Under the pieces are notes generated by a model. That model did not search any database. It saw only the letters and a list, made by a program, of their open reading frames with translations, and was not told where the DNA came from. DNA of 64,000 nucleotides, from the NCBI RefSeq assembly GCF_947507565.1, contig NC_089184.1, positions 1,240,001-1,304,000 on the forward strand, given 5' to 3'. Of the stretch, positions 10,103-21,812 are shown one piece after another. The first letter of the stretch is position 1; each line of letters opens with the position of its first letter. This DNA comes from Oscarella lobularis (lineage: Eukaryota > Porifera > Homoscleromorpha > Homosclerophorida > Oscarellidae). A program made the translations under genes and the position numbers.

Positions 10103-13100
10103 ATGAGTCCGGAACGGGCGCTCGCCCTCGCCTATGTTCACTACTTGATCGTTATTTCTCACACCCTCGCTTCAGTGACACCAACGTCATCGTCGCCGTC
10201 GCCGATCCTGAAAAAGAAGATCGTCACCGACGCCGTGTCACGATACGCGGTCTGCAACGACTTCACGCCGGCCGCTTATTACATCCGCGAGGGAAGTCGC
10301 ACCGAGTGGATCGTCCATCTCGAAAGCGGCGGCGGCTGCTCGACGATATCCGAATGCAACGAACGCTACGACGTCGACGCCAACGAAAACAAGACAAACG
10401 AACTCATGTCGTCGATCGGTCTACCGGACACCGCCGAAGGAAGAGACTTCCTATCGCCGCTCGAAGACGAAAATCCGACTTTCTACGGCTACAGTCACGT
10501 TTTCATCCCGTACTGCAGCAGCGATTTGTGGCTCGGTCAGGGCAACAATTCCCGATTTCCGAACGACACGTTCAAGTTTCACAACGACAGCAATACGAAC
10601 GATTTCATTTTCCGCGGCCTCACAATATTTCGTTCGGTAATCGACGATCTCATCGCCGACCACAACTTCTCCCAGGCGACGACGGTCATTCTGAGCGGGA
10701 GCAGCGCCGGCGGCGTGGGCGCAGTCAATCATATTCGATGGCTCAGAAGTCGACTCCGACGGGAGGCGGCCGTTTCGGTTATCAGCGATTCGGCGTGGTT
10801 CATCGACTTTGAAAACAACATGGCCAGCAGGTAAGCGCATGTTCACCCTGCATGCGTATTGACTCCGAAGATGGCCGGGAGTCCGTATCGCTTTCTGTTT
10901 GTATTGTTCAAAAGTCAGCGGGGGGAAAGTTTCGTTAGGGCCAGGTGCGGAAACCGCAACAAAATTTTTTATACCCCGGCGTTCTCTGATCCGACGCGTT
11001 GCCGGAACAACCGATAAACAGTCTCCCTCCTTAGGTCCAATGCTGATAGTGCTGACGCACTGGCACAGTATCGCATGCTGCCCGAATGCCGGGACGAGTC
11101 GCGAGGCTATCCTTGCTGCCTCAGCGCCAAATGCATGATAGAATCAAGTACGGAGACGACGTTTTATCCCACGGACGTCCCGCTGTTTCTCATCGTCAGC
11201 GTCTACGATCTTTACATATTGGCCGAGTCGGTGAAACGGCTGAAGGAGGCCAACAAGGACAAGGCGATCGATTCCCAGGTGATCGACTACGCGAGAACCG
11301 TGTATCTCTACGGAGGAGCAATGAACGAGTCGGTCGAAAGCGTTTTTCGATTAGACAACGTGAGTTATTTTATGCCGGCCTGCAGTCAGCACGTCTACTT
11401 GGCTCCCTCGTCGCTTTGGGATCCCGACGGTTTCTTCAATCGTTCCATATTGAACAACTACACGAGAGAAACCGTCTACTTCCGGCACGCCATTCAGTCG
11501 AAAAACTGGATGCACGTCAGAATAAATGGCACGAGCTTGCGGCAGGCACTCGAAACTTGGTACGATTCGAATTTCACTTCGAAACAAGAATATCGGGACA
11601 ATTGCGGAGGACTTCTTTGCAACGACTACTGCCCCGACGAAGTCGACTTCAGGCAACTAGGACTCGACTGGAGCCGGTCCATGAAAATATTCGTTGTTTC
11701 CTTGTCCATATTGGTCTCCGTTTGCTGCGGCCTGTCGAAACTTATCATGCTCGCCTACCAAAAGTGGTTGATCAAGAATTACGCCAAATTTGACCGCAAT
11801 AGATTTTGTTTCGGCGACGCGTCGCCCTGCCTTCCCGACTGTCCCGACGACGAGCAGATGAACATATCGTGTCTTCAGCTCGACCATTTGTTGACGACGA
11901 ATAAAGTCCGTCGGCCGCTTTTATGTCGCGACGGCGAAATTAGACGACCGTCGATTGTGCGAGCGGAAAAAGAAGGCCGACACATCATCAATTCCGTTTC
12001 GTCGTACTTCAACCCGGGAGAAATGGTCGCCATTATGGGACCGTCAGGAAGCGGAAAAACGACTCTGCTAGACGTGCTGACAGGTCGAAAGCAAGAAGGG
12101 ACGACAAGGGTAGAGAAAAATCTTAGGTGGTTGAAAAACGTCACCGAATGTCTCGCTTTTCTTTAGGGTGAAGTTCTTGTGAACGGCTGCCTGAGAGATT
12201 CCATACTGAACGAATTCGTCTACAGCACGAGCTATGTGATGCAACTCGCCACGCCGTTCTACGAAGACTTGACCGTAATTCAAAATCTCCTCTATTCATC
12301 GATTCTTCATTTGCCGAGAGACGTGAGCTGGAGAGAGAGATTCACGCGGATACAACAAGTCATGACGGAAGTAAGATGAGCGCGTGTCTCCAAAATCAAA
12401 ACATCATCTATATCTTCAGACGGGACTGACCGAACTCGCCGATACTCCGGTCGGAGGTGCAACGGGGTCGGGACTCAGCGGCGGTCAGAAGCGTCGCCTT
12501 TCCGTCGCTCTTCAACTTCTGAGCATGCCAAGTCTAATATTTCTAGACGAACCAACTTCAGGTTTGACGACGTCTTTACTCTTAAAGTTTTCATCGAACA
12601 AAACGTTTTTCTTTTAGGCTTAGACGCGTCCTCGAGCTTGGAATTGCTTCGAGCATTGCACTGCTTGGCGATGAGCGGACGAAACGTAATTTTAACGATT
12701 CATCAGCCTCGGTTGGAGATCTTTCACTTGTTCGACAAGATACTTCTTCTGTGCAAAGGACAGGTAAACGAAATGTCACCCCCCCCTTTGACTACGAGTA
12801 AATAATTTGATGCTGCAGGTCGCCTATTTCGGAACTCCCTTTAAAGCACCGGGATTTTTTAAGGAAGCGCTGGAAGAGTTCGATATTGACGTGAAAAAAT
12901 AGACATAAAATTTCGTTTCTCGTCGTCTCAACTTTGTCGTCTTTTTTTCAGATCGACTTCCAGGAGTCTCACAATCCAGCGGACGCAATCATGGACATGC
13001 TCAAGAACGAACAAGCCCAGGAGAGCATACTCAATCACTACAGATCGAACGGCGAAGCCGATGCCGTGTGCCAAGCCGTCCAAAACAGCAAACAGTATCG

Positions 13101-15246
13101 CAGCGATAGCAACTTCAAGAAAAGGTGGACCTTCTGTCGAAGACAAAAATTGAGCCCTTTTACACCACGCTTAACGATTTTAGAAGAAATCCGCGTCTGT
13201 TTCACCGAATCTTTGCTCTCGAATGCAGAGCCTCGGCGAGACAAACCTTTGCAAAACTCATTTATCTTCCCGTTCTCTTTCTTCTCTTAGGACTGCTAAA
13301 TGGTAAGAAATCCTTCGACATGTAGCTTATATAAGATACGATTTCTTACTTTTAAGGTTCAACATTTTGGAAGACGTCAAGTAGTCTAATGATTATGTCC
13401 GCCTTCTGTATCATCTCCTGTTCGAGCGCAATCTTCATCAGTTCCCTAGTCATGAGTCTTCTGACGCGTCCGCTGGAAATATTCGCCGTCGAAAAACAGG
13501 ACGGCGTCAGCTCGACGCACGACTTAATTCTCCACGTCTTTCTCCGTCTCTCGGCCATCAGCATACTCCCCGTCATCGTCGGAGTCACTATCACGTATCT
13601 GTGCGTCGTCGACGCGTACAACTTCGTGAATCTAGCACTCGTCCTTCTCATCCAAGTCATTCTCAATCACGCTTGGATTGCCTTTTTCACGCTCATCGTC
13701 TCCATCAATCCCGTACTGTCGCATCGCATCTGTCCAATATTTTCGGCTCTAGCCGGTTTCTTCAGCGGCTTTATTGTCGCTCCATCTCAAATGCCGGTCT
13801 ATTATCAGTGGATTTTTCCGCTCAATCCAACGTATTGGGGCTACACGGCCACCGCTCGTCTTCTGCTTCAAGACGCCGAGTTTAATTGTTCGCAAAATTC
13901 TGATTTAGAGTGCTTTCCCTCGTCTGGCTTATTCATGCTGCTGCGTTTTGGAATACATAAAGCTAATCCATATGCGACGCTAGCCGTTTTGTTGGGAATG
14001 ATAGCCATCACACTTCTCTCGGCCACAATTGTACTCCAAGTCAAATTTACGCCGCAATTCTGGAAGAAGCTGTCGGCGAGCCTCTTCAAACGAAAACTCC
14101 CAAAGAAGTGAGAAATTCGTCTTGAAATTCCAAAATAACGATTTCTCTTTCTTTGTCTTTTATAGCAAAATCAGTCCCAATTATTTTCCCCTTCGACGGC
14201 TGAGTCGCACTCCTTTTCTCAAGACGAGCCTCTCGTCGTCGCAACGAGAAAGCGACGAGGGCTACAACTCGACGGAAAACGGGCTCAATCCCCAAACGAT
14301 CGCCGCCAGACAGCGTCAGCTATACATGCGTCAAGCGAGCGTCGTCTCCGCTCTTCTCGACGACGACATCGCCGAGCACCTAATCAAACAGAGTCACGAC
14401 GTGAACGCGCGATGGGAAACGTCGAGCATCAAAAAAGCTCAATCCCTCGCAAGTCTATCGTCGCGATTTCAAGCTGCAGCGTCGATGCCCCAATCGAAAG
14501 CCCAGTCGATGGACACGCTCGCCCCGCCGACGACAATTCAGACGCCGGACGTCGTCGAAGGATCGATGTGCAGTTTGACACGACGCGTTCGACTCAACGT
14601 GTCGCGCGCCGTCATCGAGGCGCGAAAGGCGATGATGGAGAAGCATTTGAACGTTTTGACGACGACCGTTTGGAAGGCCGGACAGAAGTGGCTCAACTAT
14701 TCCCGTTCGCGAATGAAGCGGAAGACGTCGATGCATAAGAGTTCGTCGGGATCGACGACGGTGTCGACGAGCGGACGAAGCGGTCGACGCTTTTCCGTTG
14801 CCACGTGCACGTCGCTGCAGCGGAGGTCGGTGGAGGAGGAGCACGCGCGTATCAAGTCGAGACGACGACGATCGGTCTGCTTCGCCGCGGAGGCGAAGAA
14901 CGACGACGACGTCGACGTCAGCGACGACACCGACGACGTTTTCGAGGCAGGAAGCGACTATTCGGGTGCCGAGGAGGAGACGAGGATCGAGATTCCGGAG
15001 AATTGGCGTCAAAATCGGCGACAAACTTTGCCTTTGCCGCGTGTATTGCCTCCCCTTACTTTGGCTGATCGGCACGAGAGTTTGCCCTGTCTGAACGAGG
15101 AGACGGACTCTGCTGTAGCGCTATTGAGACGAAAAAATAGCGGATCGACGACCTCCAGGCGCGCAAGCGTACCGAGCGTAATGATTGATTTCAAAGTTTC
15201 GTCGCCCAGAGACGAGGACGACGACGACGAAGAAGAAATAGTCTAA
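10103..15246 (+). CDS. Notum-type esterase fused to an ABCG half-transporter (copy B)
   Basis: Ten exons (10103-10830, 11035-12109, 12167-12370, 12420-12561, 12618-12763, 12819-12890, 12952-13124, 13184-13302, 13357-14107, 14166-15246) sum to 4491 nt, 1496 residues. Same layout as copy A: signal peptide about 1-26; esterase domain with nucleophile Ser201 (GSSAGG), Asp301 and His362 (ACSQH), so the full Notum triad is present; one membrane segment; Walker A 578-585; LSGGQ 688-692; Walker B 710-713; ABCG membrane domain. Four exons have exactly the same length as in copy A (204, 146, 72 and 119 nt), as does the 751-nt membrane exon, which shows tandem gene duplication. Copy B has one extra intron (10831-11034). 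Its cytosolic tail is far longer (about 360 residues), Ser/Arg-rich with an acidic stretch and an Asp/Glu-rich end; both tails share RK(A/G)MM(E/N)K. Trp128 of human Notum is not conserved. Confidence 0.9.
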
Positions 15247-15541
15247 AACGTTTATGCAGACTGCCAAAATACAGGTCCACTGTAAGTGCACGCGACACAG
15301 AGAAGAGGTGCACGTGACAAAAACAAATATAATATTCTTCCATTTTAGTACGGTATTTTGATTGATACAGATGATTCACAGTGCACAGTAAGGACATGTT
15401 AGCGATAAACGCCTACTTGACGAAAGTCAGAAGCGATGAGACGACGAAGTGCTATTGATTATATCATTTGATTGGTTCAAATTTTTTACGAGATGCTGTG
15501 TACAGCACGTCAAAAAACATAGAAAAACAAAAAAATCGCTG

Positions 15542-17343
15542 TCAGTGCTTCGGCGGCTTGGGAAGTCCTCTCGGATCTTCTTGCAGCGGCGTCACATCCC
15601 CCGTTTCGAGCATCCACTGAAGCAGGTCAGCAAGCATCTGTTTTTGCACGGTAGCGTACTTTTCGTCACCGTAAACGTTTGTCAGCTCCTTTTCGTCGTT
15701 CTTGAGATCGTAAAATTCTGACACTCCTCTGGGTCGGTATACGAGCTTATAGTTCAAGTTCTTGGCCATGATGCACCGAGGTATTCCGTCGTGAATTTCA
15801 TCCTGACCTCGTGGATAGTACCTAAAAATAGGAATGCCGTTCATTACATACCAAGAAAGAACAAAGCGTACATTTTCTCAGGATTGCTGTATGCAGCAGA
15901 CTGCTCTGGGTCAAAAGGTTCAATTTCTCGATGATATAAATAGCCGCCTTCTGAGTACACGGTTCTATTTGGATCTCCTGAAGCGCCGTGTAACTGTTTA
16001 ACAAAACTCTGCGCAAAGTGGACGTGCGTCACGTTGATATTGGCCATTTCTAGTATAGTTGCCATCATGTCAAATGAGTTGATTGGTTCTTTCACGACGT
16101 GGCCTTTTGTTCCGCCCGGAATTCTCACTATCATAGGTACTCTCGTCAGAATGTCGTCCATTCCTCCTGGCCACTTTTCGACCAGGTGAAAATCGCCAGC
16201 GAAATCTCCGTGATCCGATGAAACAAACACTGCTGTGTTCTTCTCCAACGGAGTCCCATCAATAGACTCGAGTAATTGACCAAATGCCCAGTCGACCCAA
16301 CTGATGATGCCGAGATAAACGGCATTGATTGTCTCAAAAAACGTATCATTGAACGACGTCAGATTTCTGTATTTAATAATTCCTTCGTGGTACTCCGGTT
16401 TATTTTTGACGTGTGCTGGTCGAAGCGGAGCTTTGGAGTGAACGTCTTCAGCCGAATACCTACACCAATAGACTAGTGATACAATCCTAATATTTTTCTC
16501 GCTTACTTACATATCATAATATCCTTTTGGAGCCCCATAAGTAGGATGAGCTCCCTTCGTTGGAAGCCAAATGACGAACGGCTCCGGAGGATTGTTGGAC
16601 ATGAATTGAGATGCAAGAGTAATCATGTGAAGATCCCCGTTGCTCTGAGAATCAGGAGGCGTATCATCAGGAGTATTCAAAAAACTTAGAGCCAACACAA
16701 TCAGTGGCCGTATCTCTGCTAGATATGCTATACCTGTAGTATCCAGCTTCTCCATAATCGAACATGTTCTTTCCCCTCGCAGCTCCAATTCCATCAGTCC
16801 AATTAGTGACTGACAGATTGAAGGAGTCCTGCGACAGCATGTCGTTCTTCCCATACCACATCACCTTACAAAAAAAGTCAAATCAGAAATCCACAAGGCA
16901 TTGCTCAATCAACTTCTCTACCGTGTATCCAGCATCTTTGAGATACTTGAACATGTTGGGTTCGTACGCCTGCACGAGATGAGTCTGCGTTCTGTGACCG
17001 AGAACGTGCATGTATCTGCCCGTCGTGATGGCGCATCGGGACGGAGCGCATTGAGTATGGAGCACGTGGGCCTGAGAAAAGAGCGTTCCCTGAGCTGCGA
17101 AACGATCGAAATTGGGCGTCTTGATAAACGGATGTCCGTAGCAGCCCAAACTTTCGGCTCTAGTCTCTGCAGAGAAGCCGCAATTCGTCTGAGATAAGAT
17201 TCGATCGTTTTATCGTTGTTTTTCTCACCGTCTGGAAAGTATATCACGAAATTGGGCCTGTTATCGCCTGGTTTGCGCCAGGACGAAGCCAAGGGAAAGA
17301 CGACGAGGCAGAGAAACGTAGCGAACAGAGCCGTTAGGGCCAT
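15542..17343 (-). CDS. Secreted or lysosomal sulfatase, formylglycine-dependent
   Basis: Exons 17343-17229, 17166-16922, 16864-16734, 16684-16511, 16459-15872 and 15821-15542 give 1533 nt, 510 residues. Seen: signal peptide (MALTALFATFLCLVVFPLAS); the beta-strand with metal ligands PNFVIYFPDE; SLGCYGHPFIKTPNFDR; the sulfatase signature CAPSR with Cys78, the residue converted to formylglycine; HVLGHRTQTH; and the second metal-site block SSDHGDFAGDFHLVEKW. The C-terminal LNYKLVYRPRG and EFYDLKNDEKEL are typical of COG3119-type sulfatases that end in a small four-strand sheet. Sequence context resembles iduronate-2-sulfatase or choline-sulfatase-like enzymes, but the substrate cannot be told. 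In this group the usual second Asp of the first motif is Glu39. The gene converges on copy B, with 295 bp between the stops. An upstream in-frame TTG at 17352 is not a likely start. Confidence 0.9.
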
Positions 17344-17740
17344 TTCTTCCAACGACTCGCGCTAAGCTCTCTGATCGACAGAACGCGAACCAACGCTAAT
17401 GTACGCGAAAAAATGTGAATGCGTAGACTAGCTACGTGCACAGACATAGACAAAAAATAACTATAAAATCCTGTATGTTTGAGCGGCTTTTTTGCTCGAA
17501 GCGATGTCCTAGCGAGCTAGCAAATTCGATCAGTCATCATCACCTAAAAAAAGAAAGATAAAGTCTGTTCAATCTGCCCGTGTACGTACCGTATTGCGAT
17601 GCGTTCGTATTAGCGTGAACCAGGCTGTACCACGTGGAGGTTCGAACGCAGTTACAGCCCAAAAATATTGGAAGCGAGACCTTGCTTCATTGGCCCAATC
17701 ACGACCGGTACGGCCTGGATCGAGAACGGCTCTCCCACAC
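17344..17740. other. Spacer between the sulfatase start and the satellite; possible minus-strand splice sites
   Basis: This is the sulfatase promoter side. Reading minus, a strong donor (exon end 17590, then GTACGTAC) and a pyrimidine-rich acceptor (exon start 17543, GTGATGATGACTGA) could join a short exon with an acidic GDDD terminus. Upstream of the donor the frame runs straight into the 45-bp satellite. No homologue was recognised, so this is not called as a gene. Confidence 0.25.
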
Positions 17741-20174
17741 CCCTCCGGCAGGCGGTATATATATTCCGTCAGGCGTCGTTCGTACTCCTCCGGCAGGCGG
17801 TATATATACTCCGTCAGGCGTCGTTCGTACTCTTCCGGCAGGCGGTATATATATTCCGTCAGGCGGCGTTCATACTCCGCCGGTAGGCGGTATATATATT
17901 TCGCCAGGCGGTGTTCGTACTCCTCCGGCAGGCGGTATATATTTTCAGTCAGGCGGTGTTCGTACTCCGCGTGCAGGCGGTATATATATTTCGTCAGGCG
18001 GTGTTCGTACTCCGCCTCCAAGCGGTATATATATTCCGTGAGGCACTGTTTGTACTCCGCCGGTAGACGGTAAATATATTGCGTCAGGCGGCGTTCGTAC
18101 TCCGCCGGCAGGCGGTATATATATTCCGTCATGCGTTGTTCGTACTCCCCCGGTAGGCGGTATATATATTCCGTCAGGCATCGTTCGTACTCCGCCGGCA
18201 AGCGGTATATATATTCCGTCAGGCGTTGTTCATACTCCTGCGGCAGGCGGTATATTTTTCTCGTCAGGCTGTGTTCGTACTCCTCCGACAGGCGGTGTAT
18301 ATATTCCGTCAGACGGCGTTCGTACTCCGCCGGTAGGCGGTATATATATTCCGTCAGGCGTTGTTCGTACTCCGCCTGCAGACGGTATATATATTCCGTC
18401 AGGCGTTCGTACTCCGCCGGTAAGCGGTATTTGTACTCCGCCTCCACGCGGTATATATTTTCGGTCAGGCGTTGTACGTACTCCTCCGGCAGGCGGTATA
18501 TATATTTCGTCAGGCGTTGTTCATACTCCTGCGGCAGGCGGTATATTTTTCTCGTCAGGCTGTGTTCGTACTCCTTCGACAGGCGGTATACATATTCCGT
18601 CAGGCGGCGTTCGTACTCCGCCGGTAGGCGGTATATATATTCCGTCAGGCGGCGTTCGTACTCCGCATTCACGCGATATATATATTCAGTCAGGCGGTGT
18701 TCGTACCCCGCCTCCAGGCGGTATATATATTCCGTCAGGCGGCGTTCGTACTCCGCCGGTAGGCGGTATATATATTTCGTCAGGCGGTGTTCGTACTCTT
18801 CCGGCAGGCGGTATATATATTCCGTCAGGCGGCGTTCGTACTCCGCCGGTAGGCGGTATATATATTACGTCACGCGTTGTTCGTACTCCGCCGGTAGGCG
18901 GTATATATATTCCGTCAGGTATTGTTCGTACTCCGCCGGCAAGCGGTATATATATTTCGTCCGGCGGTGTTCGTACTCTTCCGGCAGGCGGTATATATAT
19001 TCCGTCAGGCACTGTTTGTACTCCGCCGGTAGACGGTATATATATTGCGTCAGGCGGCGTTCGTACTCCGCCGGTAGGCGGTATATATATTCCGTGAGGC
19101 ATTGTTCGTACTCCTCCGGCAGGCAGTATATATATTTCGTCAGGCGTTGTTCGTACTCCTCCGGCAGGCGGTATATATATTTCGTCCGGCGGTGTTCGGA
19201 CTCTTCCGGCAGGCAGTATATATATTCCGTCAGGCGGTGTTCGTACTCTTCCGGAAGGCGGTATATATTCCGTCAGGCACTGTTTGTACTCCGCCGGTAG
19301 ACGGTATATATATTTCGTCAGGCGGTGTTCGTACTCTTCCGGCAGGCGGTATATATATTCCGTCAGGCGTCGTTCGTACTCCGCCGGCAGGCGGTATATA
19401 TATTCCGTCAGGCGTCGTTCGTACACCTCCGGCAGGCGGTATATATATTCCGTCAGGCGTCGTTCGTACTCCTCCGGCAGGCGAAATATATATTCCGTCA
19501 GGCTGTGTTCATACTCTTCCGGCAGACGGTATATATATTCCGTCAGGCGTTCGTACTCCGCCGGTAAGCGGTATTTGTACTCCGCCTCCACGCGGTATAT
19601 ATTTTCGGTCAGGCGTTGTACGTACTCCTCCGGCAGGCGGTATATATATTTCGTCAGGCGTTGTTCATACTCCTGCGGCAGGCGGTATATTTTTCTCGTC
19701 AGGCTGTGTTCGTACTCCTCCGACAGGCGGTATACATATTCCGTCAGGCGGCGTTCGTACTCCGCCGGTAGGCGGTATATATATTTCGTCAGGCGGTGTT
19801 CGTACTCTTCCGGCAGGCGGTATATATATTCCGTCAGGCGGCGTTCGTACTCTGCCTGCAGGCGGTATATATATTCCGTCAGGCGGCGTTTGTACTCCTC
19901 CGGTAGGCCGTATATATGTTCCGTCAGGCGGTGTTCGTTCACTACCGGCAGGCGGTATATATATTTCGTCAGCGGATGTTCGTACTCCGCCTCCACGCGG
20001 TATATATATTTCGTCCGGCGGTGTTCGTACTCTTCCGGCAGGCGGTATATATATTTCGTCAGGCGGTGTTCGTACTCTTCCGGCAGGCGGTATATATATT
20101 CCGTCAGGCGGCGTTCGTACTCCGCCGGTAGGCGGTATATATATTCCGTCAGGCGTTGTTCGTACTCCGCCTGC
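17741..20174. repeat. 45-bp minisatellite, block 1
   Basis: About 54 tandem units of period 45 bp. Each contains GGCGGTATATATATTCCGTC followed by AGGCGG..GTTCGTACTCC and a variable CCGCC(T/G)GCAGGC core that is often a perfect dyad. Because 45 is a multiple of three and stops are rare, long open frames appear on both strands (15-residue repeats such as YIYRLPEEYERRLTE on minus). Two-base deletions of TA and other indels switch these frames mid-array, so I read it as non-coding. A multi-unit segment near 18400-18600 recurs near 19545-19740, showing higher-order duplication. Confidence 0.9.
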
Positions 20175-20512
20175 ATTGTGAATAAATGCAGAATTAATTC
20201 TGAATTAATGCAGAATAAATACAGAATTTATACTGAATTAATGCAGAATTTCTTCTGAATTAATGCAGATTTTATTCTGAATTAATGCAGAATTTATTCT
20301 GAAATAGTGCCGAATTAATTCTGAATAAATGCAGAATTAATTCTGAATTAATGCAGAATTAATTAAGAATTTATTCTAAATTAATTCTGAATTAATGCAG
20401 AATTTATTTTGAATAAATGCAGAATTTATTCTGAATAAATGCAGAATTTATTCTGAATTAATGCAGAATTAATTCTGAATAAATACAGAATTAATTCTGA
20501 ATTAATGCAGAA
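20175..20512. repeat. AT-rich 11/22-bp repeat, spacer 1
   Basis: Tandem degenerate units of the type TTCTGAATTAATGCAGAATT, alternating with GAATAAATGCAG. The dyads GAATTAATTC and CTGAATTAATTCAG recur. No gene is seen. Confidence 0.85.
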
Positions 20513-20872
20513 TAAAAGATCGTGAACTTACGTAGACAAGGTGCTTCAGCTTTCTTTTCAACAATCTATATTCTTTACGAGAGCTACGCTGCCATGAAGC
20601 ATCCATGATCGTATCTAAGGTGAAGAAAACGACAGGCGCTCCGTCGTGAGTCGACGATACGTCGGCGATCGTTCTAAAAGATCGCTCGTACACCCCGAAA
20701 CGCCATGACGACGAAAAACTTAGCAATAACCGTTCAGAACGTGAAGGAACACGACAAGAAGTCGATCAAGAACCTCAAACTCGCTCGCTAAGCGATGCAC
20801 AGGAGACGAACGACGAGCAGGGCTTTTCGAGTGTAACGCGCGCTAAAACATCGCGAAAAAATCTCACATTCT
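20513..20872 (-). pseudogene. INO80E-like exon 1 block, copy 1 (most divergent, keeps a 3' splice site)
   Basis: A 360-bp non-satellite block. On minus, ATG at 20606 opens 25 codons ending at 20532, directly followed by the donor GTAAGTTC. The peptide MDASWQRSSRKEYRLLKRKL and its continuation KHLVY align with human INO80E YRNLKRKLKFLIY, which is also N-terminal. INO80E is a coiled-coil subunit of the INO80 chromatin-remodelling complex. No exon 2 (the conserved ENECFQEEL-type helix) was found downstream. Unlike the other eight copies, copy 1 has Leu at codon 15 and TTAG at 20615-20616, forming an acceptor TTTTCTTCACCTTAG eight bases before the ATG. It could be the parent exon of a gene whose remainder is outside or lost. 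Confidence 0.5.
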
Positions 20873-21812
20873 CTGAATAAACACAGAATTTATTCTGACT
20901 TAATGCAGGCTTTATTCTGAATTAATTCAGAATTTATTCTGAATTAATTCAGAATTTATACTGAATTAATGTAGAATTAATGAAGAATTAATGAAGAATT
21001 TATTCTGCATTAATTCAGAATAAATTCAGCATTAATTCAAAATAAAATCTGCATTAATTCAGAATAAATAATGCAATAATTCAGAATAAATTCAGCATTA
21101 ATTCAGAATAAATTCTGCATTAATCCAGAATTAATTCTGAATTAATGAAGAATTTATTCTGAATTTTTACGGAATTTATTCTGAATAAATGCAGAAGTAA
21201 TTCTAAATTATTGCAGAATAAATGCGGAATTTGTTCTGAATTAATGTAAAATTTATTCTGAATTAATGCAGAATTTATTCTCAATTAATGCAGAATTAAT
21301 TCTGAATAAAAAGAGAATTAATTCTGAATTAATGCAGAATAAATGCGGAATTTATTCTGAATTAATGCAGAATTTATTCTGAATTAATTCAGAATTTATT
21401 TTAAATAAATGCAGAATTTATTCTGAATTAATTCAGAATTTAATCTGAATTTATTCTGAATTAATGCAGAATTTATTCTGACTTAATGCAGAATTTATTC
21501 TAAATTAATGCAGAATTTATTCTGAATTAATGCAGAATTTATTCTGAAATAATGCAGAATTAATTCTGAATTAATGCAGAATTTATTCTGGATTAATGCA
21601 GAATTTATTCTGAATTAATGCAGAAATTATTCTAGATTAATGCAGAATTTATTCTGAATTAATGCAGAATTTATTCTCAATTAATGTAGAATTAATTCTG
21701 AATAAATGCAGAATTAATTCTGAATAAATGCAGAATTAATTCTAAATTAATGCAGAATAAATGAGGAATTTATTCTGCATTATTGCAGAATTTATTCTGA
21801 ATTAATTTAGAA
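20873..21812. repeat. AT-rich 11/22-bp repeat, spacer 2
   Basis: Same AT-rich family as 20175-20512. Orientation of the GCATTAATTC/GAATTAATGC element flips within 21000-21120. It ends in the conserved junction TTTAGAATTTCCAGGAC that begins every dyad array. No gene is seen. Confidence 0.85.

Noticed and set aside
17543-17590. Terminal exon of INO80E ending in GDDD
   Set aside because: Splice signals are good, but the coding sequence upstream is satellite, and the conserved second INO80E helix was not found. The acidic end alone is not enough.
18686-20176. A 15-residue-repeat protein (YIYRLPEEYERRLTE) from the 45-bp satellite
   Set aside because: A 45-bp period without stops gives open frames on both strands. 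Indels of two bases switch the frame in mid-array (YEQRL-type to GGVRTPP-type), there is no consistent start, and the three blocks do not keep one frame.
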